A stretch of 64,000 nt of DNA from CALLPQ01 sp964392325 (GTDB lineage: Bacteria > Pseudomonadota > Alphaproteobacteria > Caulobacterales > Parvularculaceae). The position numbers were made by a program, and so were the translations under genes. The stretch covers positions 101,640-165,639 of the forward strand of contig CAYMPJ010000005.1 in assembly GCA_964392325.1 (NCBI GenBank), read 5' to 3'. Shown one piece after another: positions 52,477-60,154 of this stretch (positions are counted from its first letter, which is position 1; every line of letters begins with the position of its first letter). A model generated the notes under the pieces. It did no database searches. It saw nothing but the letters and a program-made list of their open reading frames with translations, and was not told the origin of the DNA.

Positions 52477-53400
52477 ATGGCTAGAATACTTATTTTAATC
52501 GCAGTTGCATTGGCAATCATTATTGGGTTGATGCAACTTACTGGAACAAATACCGGTGATGTAGTTGGCGGTGCCAAAGATCTTGCTGGTGATGCAGTAG
52601 ATGCAACAGGTGAATTGGCTGGCGATGCGGCTGATGCTGTTGGTAATGCTGCTGAAGCAACAGCAGGTGCTGCAAGTGATGCTGCTTCCGCGGCAGGTAA
52701 TGCAGCTGGCAATGCAGTTGAAGGTGCAAAAGATGTAGCTGGAAGCGCAGCTTCTGCGACAGGTGATGCAGTTGAAGGCGCGAAAGATGCAGCTGGTGCC
52801 GTTGGCGACGGAGCTTCAAGTCTTGTTGATCGTGCTAAAGGAGCAGCCTCCGATGCCGCTTCCGGTGCTGTCGATCGTGCCAAAGGGGCAGCTTCCGATG
52901 CAGCTTCTGGCGTTGTTGACCGGGTAACAGGAACAGCTTCCGATGCCGCTTCCAGTGCAACTTCCGGAGTAGTTGACAGTGCTACTGATGCTGCGACCAA
53001 TGCAGCGACAGATGCTGCGACAGATGCTGCTACTGATGCAGCTTCCAGCGCAACGTCTGGTATTGTTGATAGTGCTAAAGAGGTGGCTTCTGATGCCGCT
53101 TCCGGTGTTGTTGACCGTGCAAAAGATGCAGCTTCTGATGCTGCTTCCGGTGTTGTTGATCGTGCTACAGGGGCCGCAACCGACGCAGCAACTGATGCCG
53201 CTACAAGCGCAGCAACTGACGCCGCGTCTGGTGCTGCAACCGATGCCGCAACAAGTGCAGCGACTGACGCTGCAACAGGCGCAGCAAAAGATGCAGCTGC
53301 GGGTGCAGCGACAGATGCAGCTTCTACTGCCGGTCAGAGTGCTCTTGATAAAGCAAAAGCTGCTGCTGAAGCAGCAGCTAAAGAAGCGGGAAACCGTTAA
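52477..53400 (+). CDS. Alanine-rich LEA-like repeat protein with N-terminal membrane anchor
   Basis: 307 residues. Residues 1-20 (MARILILIAVALAIIIGLMQ) are a single membrane helix. The remaining 285 are almost wholly Ala, Asp, Ser, Thr, Gly, Val and Lys in imperfect 11-residue-type repeats such as AKGAASDAASGVVDR and TDAATDAATSAA, with no Cys, Trp or Pro. This composition and periodicity match group 3 LEA/apolipoprotein-like amphipathic helices linked to desiccation, salt or freezing tolerance. A good ribosome site (AAGGGG) and a double hairpin downstream suggest strong, insulated expression. The family is not specifically recognised; stress protection is an inference. Confidence 0.78.
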   Translation: MARILILIAVALAIIIGLMQLTGTNTGDVVGGAKDLAGDAVDATGELAGDAADAVGNAAEATAGAASDAASAAGNAAGNAVEGAKDVAGSAASATGDAVEGAKDAAGAVGDGASSLVDRAKGAASDAASGAVDRAKGAASDAASGVVDRVTGTASDAASSATSGVVDSATDAATNAATDAATDAATDAASSATSGIVDSAKEVASDAASGVVDRAKDAASDAASGVVDRATGAATDAATDAATSAATDAASGAATDAATSAATDAATGAAKDAAAGAATDAASTAGQSALDKAKAAAEAAAKEAGNR

Positions 53401-53418
53401 GCTTTAACTTACTTTCTG

Positions 53419-53450
53419 AACTTTACTCCCCTATCTAGGGGGGTAAAGTT
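53419..53450 (+). terminator. First hairpin after LEA-like gene
   Basis: A 13-base stem (53419-53431 with 53438-53450, one G-T) around the loop TATCTA: AACTTTACTCCCC pairs with GGGGGGTAAAGTT. Only GG follows, no T tract. It precedes a full terminator by 13 bases and shares its CCCC-TATCT centre. Confidence 0.6.
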
Positions 53451-53461
53451 GGTTAATCCAA

Positions 53462-53493
53462 AGGCTGCCCCTATCTCGGGGGCAGCTTTTTTT
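53462..53493 (+). terminator. Rho-independent terminator after LEA-like gene
   Basis: GCTGCCCC (53464-53471) pairs with GGGGCAGC (53479-53486), loop TATCTCG, followed by seven T. A strong intrinsic terminator. Confidence 0.92.
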
Positions 53494-53581
53494 ATTATTG
53501 AATGTTGAATTTTTAACTTTCTGATAGGGGTGGGACGCTATGATAAGGGTCCATTATTAAGAGTAAAACAGGATTTTTATC

Positions 53582-53932
53582 ATGCAGCCACTTATTGATC
53601 CAAACCATCTCGCTCTTTATGTAGGCGATGACCTAGGTCTGCGAAACGAAATTCTGGCTATTTTCGAGGACCAGCTCGAATATTGGCTTGAGCGACTTGA
53701 TCCTGCGATGGAAGATAAAGATTGGCATCTTGCTTCTCATACCCTCAAAGGTGCATCGTGCGGCGTTGGTGCCTGGGAAATTGGCAAGCTCAGCGAAAAG
53801 TCTGAATCATTGGTTGGCGACATCGAAAATAAAAGTGGGCAACGCAAAGAAATGGTCATTACGTTACATGGTTTGATCCATAGCGTTCTTAAAGAAATTT
53901 CGGTCATGTGTGACGAGCAAGCTGTAGCCTGA
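53582..53932 (+). CDS. Histidine phosphotransfer (Hpt) protein
   Basis: 116 residues, one four-helix Hpt domain. The phospho-acceptor is His53 in LASHTLKGASCGVGAWEIG, fitting the HxLKGxxxxxG pattern. Such proteins relay phosphate between a hybrid kinase and a response regulator in the cytosol. Size and lone-domain layout resemble ShpA of the Caulobacter ShkA-ShpA-TacA pathway, but that identity is only a suggestion. It has its own promoter region after the LEA terminator, and the rbfA ATG follows 53 bases later, past an ACCATCC-TGC-GGATGGT hairpin (53956-53972). Confidence 0.85.
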   Translation: MQPLIDPNHLALYVGDDLGLRNEILAIFEDQLEYWLERLDPAMEDKDWHLASHTLKGASCGVGAWEIGKLSEKSESLVGDIENKSGQRKEMVITLHGLIHSVLKEISVMCDEQAVA

Positions 53933-53985
53933 CCATAAAAAAGAATGCTATTTTCACCATCCTGCGGATGGTATAAAAGCTTCAA

Positions 53986-54456
53986 ATGTCTAAACGATCA
54001 AATAAACACAATTCGGGTTCGAGCGCCTTTCAAGGTAATTTAAAAGGACGGGGTCCTTCACAACGCCAATTACGCGCGGGAGAACTCATCCGCCATGCAT
54101 TGGTTGATATTCTGATACGAGAAAACCTTCATGACCCCCGCCTGAAGGATGTCTCGGTCACAATCAGTGAAGTGCGAACATCTCCAGATCTGCGTCAAGC
54201 CAGCATATATTGTATGCCACTTATTCAAGGTAAGCAGAGCACAGCTCATGGCACTTCCCAACGAGAAGTCGAAATTATCGAAGCCTTAAATGAGAATGCA
54301 CCGCAACTTCGCGGACTGCTCGGGCAAAAGATTGAAATGAAATTCACACCCGCGCTTATCTTTCGCAAAGATGAAAGTTTTGATGAGGCAAATCGTATAG
54401 ATGCGCTTTTATCTAGTCCCGATGTGGCGAGAGATCTTGCCGCTAAGGATGATTGA
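53986..54456 (+). CDS. rbfA: 30S ribosome-binding factor A
   Basis: 156 residues. KH-type fold with RQLRAGELIRHALVDILIRE, DPRLKDVSVTISEVRTSPDL and LRGLLGQKIEMKFTPALIFR, FDEANRIDALL: a standard alphaproteobacterial RbfA. It matures the 30S subunit (16S 5' end) and helps in cold adaptation. It precedes truB as usual, but infB, which normally lies directly upstream, is absent; an Hpt gene is there instead. Confidence 0.95.
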   Translation: MSKRSNKHNSGSSAFQGNLKGRGPSQRQLRAGELIRHALVDILIRENLHDPRLKDVSVTISEVRTSPDLRQASIYCMPLIQGKQSTAHGTSQREVEIIEALNENAPQLRGLLGQKIEMKFTPALIFRKDESFDEANRIDALLSSPDVARDLAAKDD

Positions 54457-54574
54457 TAAACTGCGCTTGACGCCCGTCGCTTATCAGTTCATGAAACCGT
54501 TTGAGGATGTCTTCGTTCGAACCGATGGTGTCCTGTCAATTATTTTAAAATGATATAATCGATACGGATCGCAT

Positions 54575-55522
54575 ATGGGTGGACGCCGCAAAAAGGGCCG
54601 GAAAGTTTCTGGCTGGATTGTTCTTGATAAAGACTACGATATGGGTTCGACGGAAGCAGTGTCAAAAGTACGCTGGTTGTTTCAAGCTCAAAAGGCTGGT
54701 CATGCCGGTACTCTTGATCCGCTCGCAACAGGCATTCTTCCTATTGCATTGGGGGAGGCGACCAAGGCGGTTCCTTATGTCATGGAAGCACAAAAAACAT
54801 ATCAGTTTACAGCACAATGGGGTGTTTCAACAACGACCGATGATAAGGAAGGTGAAATTATTGCCACCAGCGATAAGCTTCCCTCGCAGGCTGAAATTGA
54901 AGCTATTTTGGACGACTTTATCGGGGAGATTGAACAGATACCGCCTCAATTTTCTGCCGTTAAAATTAATGGCCAACGCGCATATGATCTCGCTCGTAAT
55001 GGTGAACAAGTGGAAATCGAACCCCGAACTATTACGGTCCATGATTTAAAAATCATTGATTTCCCCTCTGCTGATCAATGTGTATTTGAAGCACAAACGG
55101 GTAAGGGCACATATGTACGCGCATTGGTTCGCGATATCGCAAAAAAGCTCGGAACCCAGGGGCATATTATCAGCTTACGTCGCAGTTCTGTCGGGCCATT
55201 CCACGAGGAGAATGCAATAAAAATCAGCGATCTTGAAAAATATGATGCGCCCGATGAAAGCGAATTTTGCGATCGCGATGAATGTCTGGAAGGTATTGAG
55301 CTGGCTCTGCGTGATATGGCGTCAACATCGATTGATGGCCCGCAAGCGCATAAGTTGCGCCATGGTCAAGCCGCTATTGCCACGCCCGCTCAGGCAAAAG
55401 GACTACGCGGGGAACAAAGCGGGGTTATAGATGGGGTTTTAGCAACGTTACATGGTGAAGCCGTTGCTATTTGCCAATTGGATGGCTTGAAGCTTCTGCC
55501 GATCAGAGTCTTTAATTTATAA
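54575..55522 (+). CDS. truB: tRNA pseudouridine-55 synthase
   Basis: 315 residues. Catalytic Asp48 in AGHAGTLDPLATGILPIALG, the same position as in E. coli; also KTYQFTAQWGVSTTTDDKEG, QIPPQFSAVKINGQRAYDLAR and GKGTYVRALVRDIAKKLG. It converts U55 in the T-loop of tRNAs to pseudouridine. It is 118 bases after rbfA and may share its transcript. rpsO does not follow; the next gene, dinB, is convergent 49 bases away. Confidence 0.96.
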   Translation: MGGRRKKGRKVSGWIVLDKDYDMGSTEAVSKVRWLFQAQKAGHAGTLDPLATGILPIALGEATKAVPYVMEAQKTYQFTAQWGVSTTTDDKEGEIIATSDKLPSQAEIEAILDDFIGEIEQIPPQFSAVKINGQRAYDLARNGEQVEIEPRTITVHDLKIIDFPSADQCVFEAQTGKGTYVRALVRDIAKKLGTQGHIISLRRSSVGPFHEENAIKISDLEKYDAPDESEFCDRDECLEGIELALRDMASTSIDGPQAHKLRHGQAAIATPAQAKGLRGEQSGVIDGVLATLHGEAVAICQLDGLKLLPIRVFNL

Positions 55523-55571
55523 ACTGTTTTAGGAAGTGGCCTTAGAATAACGAGGCTCTCATTCTAGCGGT

Positions 55572-56852
55572 TTATTTCTTCTTCAAACTGCGCCCTGCAC
55601 CAATTGAATGATCGCCAAATCTTGTCCGAATTGAATCGACAGCCTCCTCGCGAGCGATAAGGCGCTTGCGATCACCTCCAAAAAAATCTTCCTGCGGCAC
55701 TAATTTATCGGCTGGCGTTAAGTCTGAATAACCAATACCAATAAGGCGGAATTTTCTTCCATCCATTTCGCGTTCGAGCATTTTGCGCCCTTCATCGAAT
55801 GCTGTTCGTGCCATATTACCGGGAAGTTCTAATGTGATACGCCGTGAGATTGTTTTAAACTGATTGGTTTTGAGTTTAAGAGTAATGACACGTCCGAAAA
55901 ATTGTTTGGATTTCATCCGTAAAGAGATTTTTTCACACAAATCCCATAAAATATCTTCAAGCCGTTCATATGTGTCGATATCTTCGTTGAATGTAGTTTC
56001 TGCGGAAATGCTTTTGGTTTCACTGTTCGGGCGTACCGGCCTATAGTCCAGACCTTGTGCCAGCCGTGAAAGGCGCAGTCCTGTTTCGCCATATCGCTCC
56101 ATTAAAATTTTTGGATCCATTTTTTGCATTTGGGCTATGGTTTTAAGACCATCCCCAGCTAATCGATCTGCAGTTTTTTTGCCTATTCCCCAGATGAGAC
56201 GGATATCGTGTTTGGCCAGGAAACTTTTCGTTTCTTCCTTGCCTATCACGAAAAATCCTGATGGTTTGTCCATATCGGATGCTATCTTGGCTAGAAATTT
56301 ATTATGGCTCAGTCCAATTGAAACGGTTACGCCAACTTCCAAGTGTATTTGCCGGGCTAATTTCGCCATCGTTATTGCCGGCGCAGCTCCATGGACGCGC
56401 TCGGTTCCGCTAAGGTCCATAAACGCTTCATCAATTGATAATGGCTCAACGAGGGGGGTGACACCCTTCATCATCTCCCGGATTATATTACCAGCCTCGC
56501 TATATTTTTGAAAATTAGGCGCGATTACGACGGCCTGAGGGCAGACTTTCAAAGCCTTGAACATCGGCATGGCCGAATGCACCCCATATGTGCGCGCAAT
56601 ATAGCAGCAGGTTGAGACAACCCCGCGTCTGCCACCCCCCACTATTACTGGTTTGTGCTCGAGGCTTGGATCATCTCGTTTCTCGATCGCCGCAAAGAAC
56701 GAATCACAGTCGAGATGGGCGATATTCAGGGAAAAAAGCTCTTTATGGGCTATGATTCGCCGGGATTTACAGTTTTGGCATGGTAAATCCGCATTTTCTG
56801 GTATTTTATTACAATCTCTGCAAAATGAATTTATGCTATTTTTTTCAATCAT
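55572..56852 (-). CDS. dinB: DNA polymerase IV with N-terminal zinc-ribbon-like extension
   Basis: 426 residues. Residues about 10-35 carry two CxxC pairs (CRDC...CQNC), a likely small zinc ribbon seen in many alphaproteobacterial DinB proteins. The Y-family core follows: IAHLDCDSFFAAIEKRDDPS with catalytic acidic residues, GVVSTCCYIARTYGVHSAMP, LSIDEAFMDLSGTE, and HhH/little-finger domains. It is an error-prone lesion-bypass polymerase. In other species it is SOS-induced; I found no clear GTTC-N7-GTTC in the roughly 130 bases upstream that it shares with divK. Confidence 0.93.
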   Translation of the reverse strand: MIEKNSINSFCRDCNKIPENADLPCQNCKSRRIIAHKELFSLNIAHLDCDSFFAAIEKRDDPSLEHKPVIVGGGRRGVVSTCCYIARTYGVHSAMPMFKALKVCPQAVVIAPNFQKYSEAGNIIREMMKGVTPLVEPLSIDEAFMDLSGTERVHGAAPAITMAKLARQIHLEVGVTVSIGLSHNKFLAKIASDMDKPSGFFVIGKEETKSFLAKHDIRLIWGIGKKTADRLAGDGLKTIAQMQKMDPKILMERYGETGLRLSRLAQGLDYRPVRPNSETKSISAETTFNEDIDTYERLEDILWDLCEKISLRMKSKQFFGRVITLKLKTNQFKTISRRITLELPGNMARTAFDEGRKMLEREMDGRKFRLIGIGYSDLTPADKLVPQEDFFGGDRKRLIAREEAVDSIRTRFGDHSIGAGRSLKKK

Positions 56853-56906
56853 TTAACGCTAATTTTGAGGTTAAAATACGTGGTAAATACGGTTCAAGCT
56901 TTTGAA

Positions 56907-56922
56907 GTTAAATAATCGATAA
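56907..56922. promoter_or_regulatory. CtrA-like box upstream of divK
   Basis: GTTAA-N7-ATAA on the plus strand, which reads TTAT-N7-TTAAC on the minus, one mismatch from the TTAA-N7-TTAAC CtrA consensus. It lies about 110 bases before the likely divK start; a GANTC site (GAATC, 56956-56960) lies between. AT-rich sites of this kind occur by chance, so the call is weak. Confidence 0.3.
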
Positions 56923-57030
56923 TACCTTCGCGTCATAATTACCAGAATAGCCCGCGAATCAATATCAAGGGCGCTTTGGTAATTGGATTTTATAGCCATG
57001 TCTGCAATGGAGAAAATCGATCTGTCTGCA

Positions 57031-57396
57031 ATGACAAAAACTGTCCTAGTCGTAGAGGATAATGAGCTGAACATGAAATTGTTTCATGATCTGCTTGATG
57101 CTCATGGCTATGGCGTTTTGCAAGCCATAAATGCCGATGAGGCGATGGCGCTTGCACGCGAGCATGTTCCCGACCTGATTTTGATGGATATACAACTACC
57201 TGAAGTTTCTGGTTTGGAAGTGATTAAGTGGATCAAGGAAGACCGAGCATTGAGCGATATACCAATTATTGCGGTGACGGCTTTCGCCATGAAGGGGGAT
57301 GAAGAACGCATTCGGGCAGGGGGGTGCGAAGATTATGTCGCAAAACCTATCTCCGTTGTTTCGTTTGTTGACAAAGTAAAAAGATATCTCGGTTAG
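57031..57396 (+). CDS. divK: Single-domain response regulator DivK
   Basis: 121 residues from ATG 57031 (MTKTVLVVEDNELNMKLFHD), chosen because this start aligns exactly with Caulobacter DivK and places the phospho-acceptor at Asp53 (LILMDIQLPE). In-frame ATGs at 56983, 56998 and 57007 exist, and ribosome sites do not decide between them. Acidic pocket Glu9/Asp10 and Lys in YVAKPISVV complete the receiver. DivK controls the DivJ/PleC kinases and, through DivL-CckA, the activity of CtrA, setting asymmetric division. It is followed 41 bases later by pleD, as in Caulobacter. Confidence 0.95.
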   Translation: MTKTVLVVEDNELNMKLFHDLLDAHGYGVLQAINADEAMALAREHVPDLILMDIQLPEVSGLEVIKWIKEDRALSDIPIIAVTAFAMKGDEERIRAGGCEDYVAKPISVVSFVDKVKRYLG

Positions 57397-57437
57397 TATA
57401 ATCGAATATAGTAGCATCTTAACCAAATGGGGATTTT

Positions 57438-58814
57438 ATGACGGCACGCGTACTGGTCGTCGACGATCTGGAACCAAATGTAAAATTGCTCGAAGCAAAA
57501 TTGCGAGCTGAATATTTTGACGTGATCGGCGTGTTCTCCGGACAGGAGGCTATCGAAACAGCAAAAGCTGAACAGCCAGATATCATACTCTTGGATGTAA
57601 TGATGCCAGGCATGGATGGGTACGAAACCTGTCGTGCACTGAAGTCAACCACTGAAACCATGCATATTCCTGTGGTTATGGTTACCGCTCTTGATCAACA
57701 GTCAGAACGTGTTGAAGGTTTAGAGGCGGGTGCTGATGATTTTTTAACCAAGCCCGTTGACGATGTCGCTCTTTTTGCCCGTGTGCGCTCTTTAGCTCGC
57801 CTGAAGATGATGACTGATGAGTTGCGTATGCGCCATTCAACGGGCAAAGGGCTCGGCGTCATCGAAAATATTGATTATGCCGATGATAGTGAAATGTCTC
57901 GGCGCGTACTGATCATGGATGATCGTGCAGATCAAATAGACCGATTAAAATCCATACTTGGTGAGGCGTGCGAAGTATCTGCGGAAACTGATCCCGAGAT
58001 CGCGCTCTCCCGGGCGAGGTCTTCGGATTTTGACCTGATCATTATCAATCTTTCAATTGAATCAACCGATCCCTTGCGTCTTTGTTCAACATTGCGTTCA
58101 TTCGAGGAAACGCGTCTGACACCAATCTTGACCATTGTAAGGGAAGGGGATACGCGAAAATTGGTGCGTGCCCTAGATATTGGCGTGAATGATTATGTGA
58201 CGCGGCCAGTAGCGAGTGAGGAATTGATGGCCCGGGTCACAACCCAATTACGGCGCACGCATAACCTTGAAAAATTGCGTAATTCTTTTCAAGCCAGCCT
58301 CGAAATGGCGGTTACGGATCAACTGACCGGTCTTTATAATCGCCGATATCTGGCAAGTCATTTATCGGCAATGTTTGACCGTGCTTACTGGACGGGGCGC
58401 TCCTTATCTGTGTTGGTTCTCGATATAGACCATTTCAAACACATCAATGATACTTATGGCCATGATGTTGGTGATAAGGTTATCCAAGGATTTGCAGACC
58501 GTATCAGTGGTGCTATTCGAGGTATTGATCTTGCGTGCCGCTATGGGGGGGAGGAATTTCTGGTTGCAATGCCTGATACGGATATTAATTTTGCCCGCAT
58601 TGTTGCTGAACGTCTTCGTCAGGATATTGCCGGGGAGAAATTTATCCTCAATAATGGCCGTGATGTTGTTGATGTGACTGTCAGTATTGGGATTGCTTCA
58701 ACGGATAGTGGTACAGATGTTGATACAGCGCAAAAACTAATCAAACGTGCTGACGAAGCGCTCTATGAGGCCAAGGAGTCAGGTCGCAATAAGGTTATTC
58801 TATCAGCGGCTTAA
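57438..58814 (+). CDS. pleD: Diguanylate cyclase response regulator PleD
   Basis: 458 residues. Receiver 1 (1-120) has Asp9/Asp10, Asp53 in IILLDVMMPGMDG and Lys in LTKPVDD. Receiver 2 (about 150-275) is an adaptor in which the acceptor Asp is replaced by Asn (LIIINLSIE). The GGDEF domain (about 290-458) has active-site GGEEF near 370 and, five residues before it, the inhibitory I-site RGID. It makes c-di-GMP at the stalked pole when phosphorylated and drives flagellum ejection and stalk formation. Organisation matches Caulobacter PleD throughout. Confidence 0.96.
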   Translation: MTARVLVVDDLEPNVKLLEAKLRAEYFDVIGVFSGQEAIETAKAEQPDIILLDVMMPGMDGYETCRALKSTTETMHIPVVMVTALDQQSERVEGLEAGADDFLTKPVDDVALFARVRSLARLKMMTDELRMRHSTGKGLGVIENIDYADDSEMSRRVLIMDDRADQIDRLKSILGEACEVSAETDPEIALSRARSSDFDLIIINLSIESTDPLRLCSTLRSFEETRLTPILTIVREGDTRKLVRALDIGVNDYVTRPVASEELMARVTTQLRRTHNLEKLRNSFQASLEMAVTDQLTGLYNRRYLASHLSAMFDRAYWTGRSLSVLVLDIDHFKHINDTYGHDVGDKVIQGFADRISGAIRGIDLACRYGGEEFLVAMPDTDINFARIVAERLRQDIAGEKFILNNGRDVVDVTVSIGIASTDSGTDVDTAQKLIKRADEALYEAKESGRNKVILSAA

Positions 58815-58906
58815 ATTTAGCAGAATGATAGTGCCGGCGAGGCACAACAGGGTGCAAGTTATCCGAGTTTTCCCGCAATGCTGATTTTCACTTCAGTAAA
58901 ATAATT

Positions 58907-59947
58907 CTAAAAATACTGTTTCATCAATTGCATGGCTTCAAGGCGGGCGCCAAAGTCAGCGTCAACATTATTGGCTATGGATGTAATGGTTTCGCGAAAC
59001 TCTGCATCCTCACTCCAATCGTTTTCTAAGGTATTCTCTCGTGCCTGTCGTTCAACAATAGTCGAGAATGCCCGCAAGCTGAATTGTTGCGATTGAGCAG
59101 ATGAGCTGTCCAACAATCGAAAAACATCATCGCGCACATCTTGTTCTGACTGAACAAGCTTGGCCTTTGCCAATAAAGCGCTTCCCTTCACGCCAGCAGG
59201 GCTGGCACCATTGATCACAGAGGTGAGTGAAGAAATGATAGATTGGGTCGTTGTGGCGTCGCTATCAGCGCGTGAGGCCACATTGATAGCAGTTGTTAAA
59301 ACATTAGGATCTGTATCTCGTGTAAGGACTTGCCCGAGTTCATAAGCCGCATTCGCGTCATTATTTATTGAAGGTGCCAATAATTGAATTCCAACAACTC
59401 GATGCTCTTGATTTGAGGTTGCTAAAAGTTGCGTCGCAATCTTAGCCTTTTGTGAATTATCTAATGCAGAAAGAATTGCATAGGCCGCTGCTTGCGTCCC
59501 ATTGTCGTTTTCTTCATTATGCTGAAGACTTTGGGCAAGGTTTGCTAATTCAAGCGGTGATGAAGCCAATAATTTCGCTATAGAATGGGCGTTATCTCGA
59601 ATGGCGGCGGCTTCGCCGCTTGTAAGTGCGGTGCCTGTTTTAAGTTTTCGCCGCAATGTGTTGCGACAAGTGGCGTCACAGGGCCGTTTGGCTATAGATT
59701 GATTGGTCCTCGAACGTATACTTTTGCCAGAGTTTCTATTAATTCCAGCAATCGTTTGATCATTTTTAGTCTGGTTTGTATCGCAATAATCGTTGCTAGT
59801 GAGTTGTCTTTTGCCTTCTATATTTTGATGACCAATAGGGATGGTTTTATCAGAATCGGGTTTACTGTTGATAGAAATTAGGGTGGACGCGAGCAGCATT
59901 AGTGCAGCACCGCAAACGAACGAGGCCATTACTTCCCGTTTCAACAT
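58907..59947 (-). CDS. Exported helical-repeat protein of unknown function
   Basis: 346 residues. One hydrophobic N-terminal helix (VCGAALMLLASTLIS) is a signal anchor or signal peptide. A polar, Asn/Thr-rich linker (about 30-95) with a CDATC pair leads to a C-terminal all-helical region (about 100-346) rich in Ala, Ser and Leu, with repeating segments such as AAAYAILSALDNSQKAKIA, VVGIQLLAPSINNDANAAY and NVLTTAINVASRADSDA, which looks like degenerate HEAT/ARM repeats. I do not recognise the family. It is convergent with pleD and probably acts in the periplasm as a scaffold. Confidence 0.65.
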   Translation of the reverse strand: MLKREVMASFVCGAALMLLASTLISINSKPDSDKTIPIGHQNIEGKRQLTSNDYCDTNQTKNDQTIAGINRNSGKSIRSRTNQSIAKRPCDATCRNTLRRKLKTGTALTSGEAAAIRDNAHSIAKLLASSPLELANLAQSLQHNEENDNGTQAAAYAILSALDNSQKAKIATQLLATSNQEHRVVGIQLLAPSINNDANAAYELGQVLTRDTDPNVLTTAINVASRADSDATTTQSIISSLTSVINGASPAGVKGSALLAKAKLVQSEQDVRDDVFRLLDSSSAQSQQFSLRAFSTIVERQARENTLENDWSEDAEFRETITSIANNVDADFGARLEAMQLMKQYF

Positions 59948-60103
59948 CTAATCCTCCACTATGGTTTCCACAATTGTGGTTTATCTCATTGCATCTCAGA
60001 ATGCGCTAATATAGAGCGCCCTGTTGATGTCCTGCAAAATTTATTTGCAAGTAGTTTTGATCATTATAATCGAGTATATTTTAGAGTGTAGTCCCCCAAA
60101 AGA

Positions 60104-60134
60104 GCAAGGGGAGCTACAAGAGCTCCCCTTTTTC
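60104..60134. terminator. Bidirectional terminator downstream of alginate lyase gene
   Basis: AAGGGGAGCT (60106-60115) pairs perfectly with AGCTCCCCTT (60121-60130), loop ACAAG. On the plus strand TTTTTC closes it; on the minus strand (the lyase direction) TTGCTCTTTT follows. It lies about 22 bases after the lyase stop codon. Confidence 0.8.
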
Positions 60135-60154
60135 TTGATAGTGATTTCCTGGGC

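Noticed and set aside
52470..53407. Long minus-strand and shifted plus-strand frames over the LEA-like gene
   Set aside because: They arise from GCA/GCT/GAT repeats. They lack start signals and give Leu/Gln or Ser/Pro low-complexity chains.
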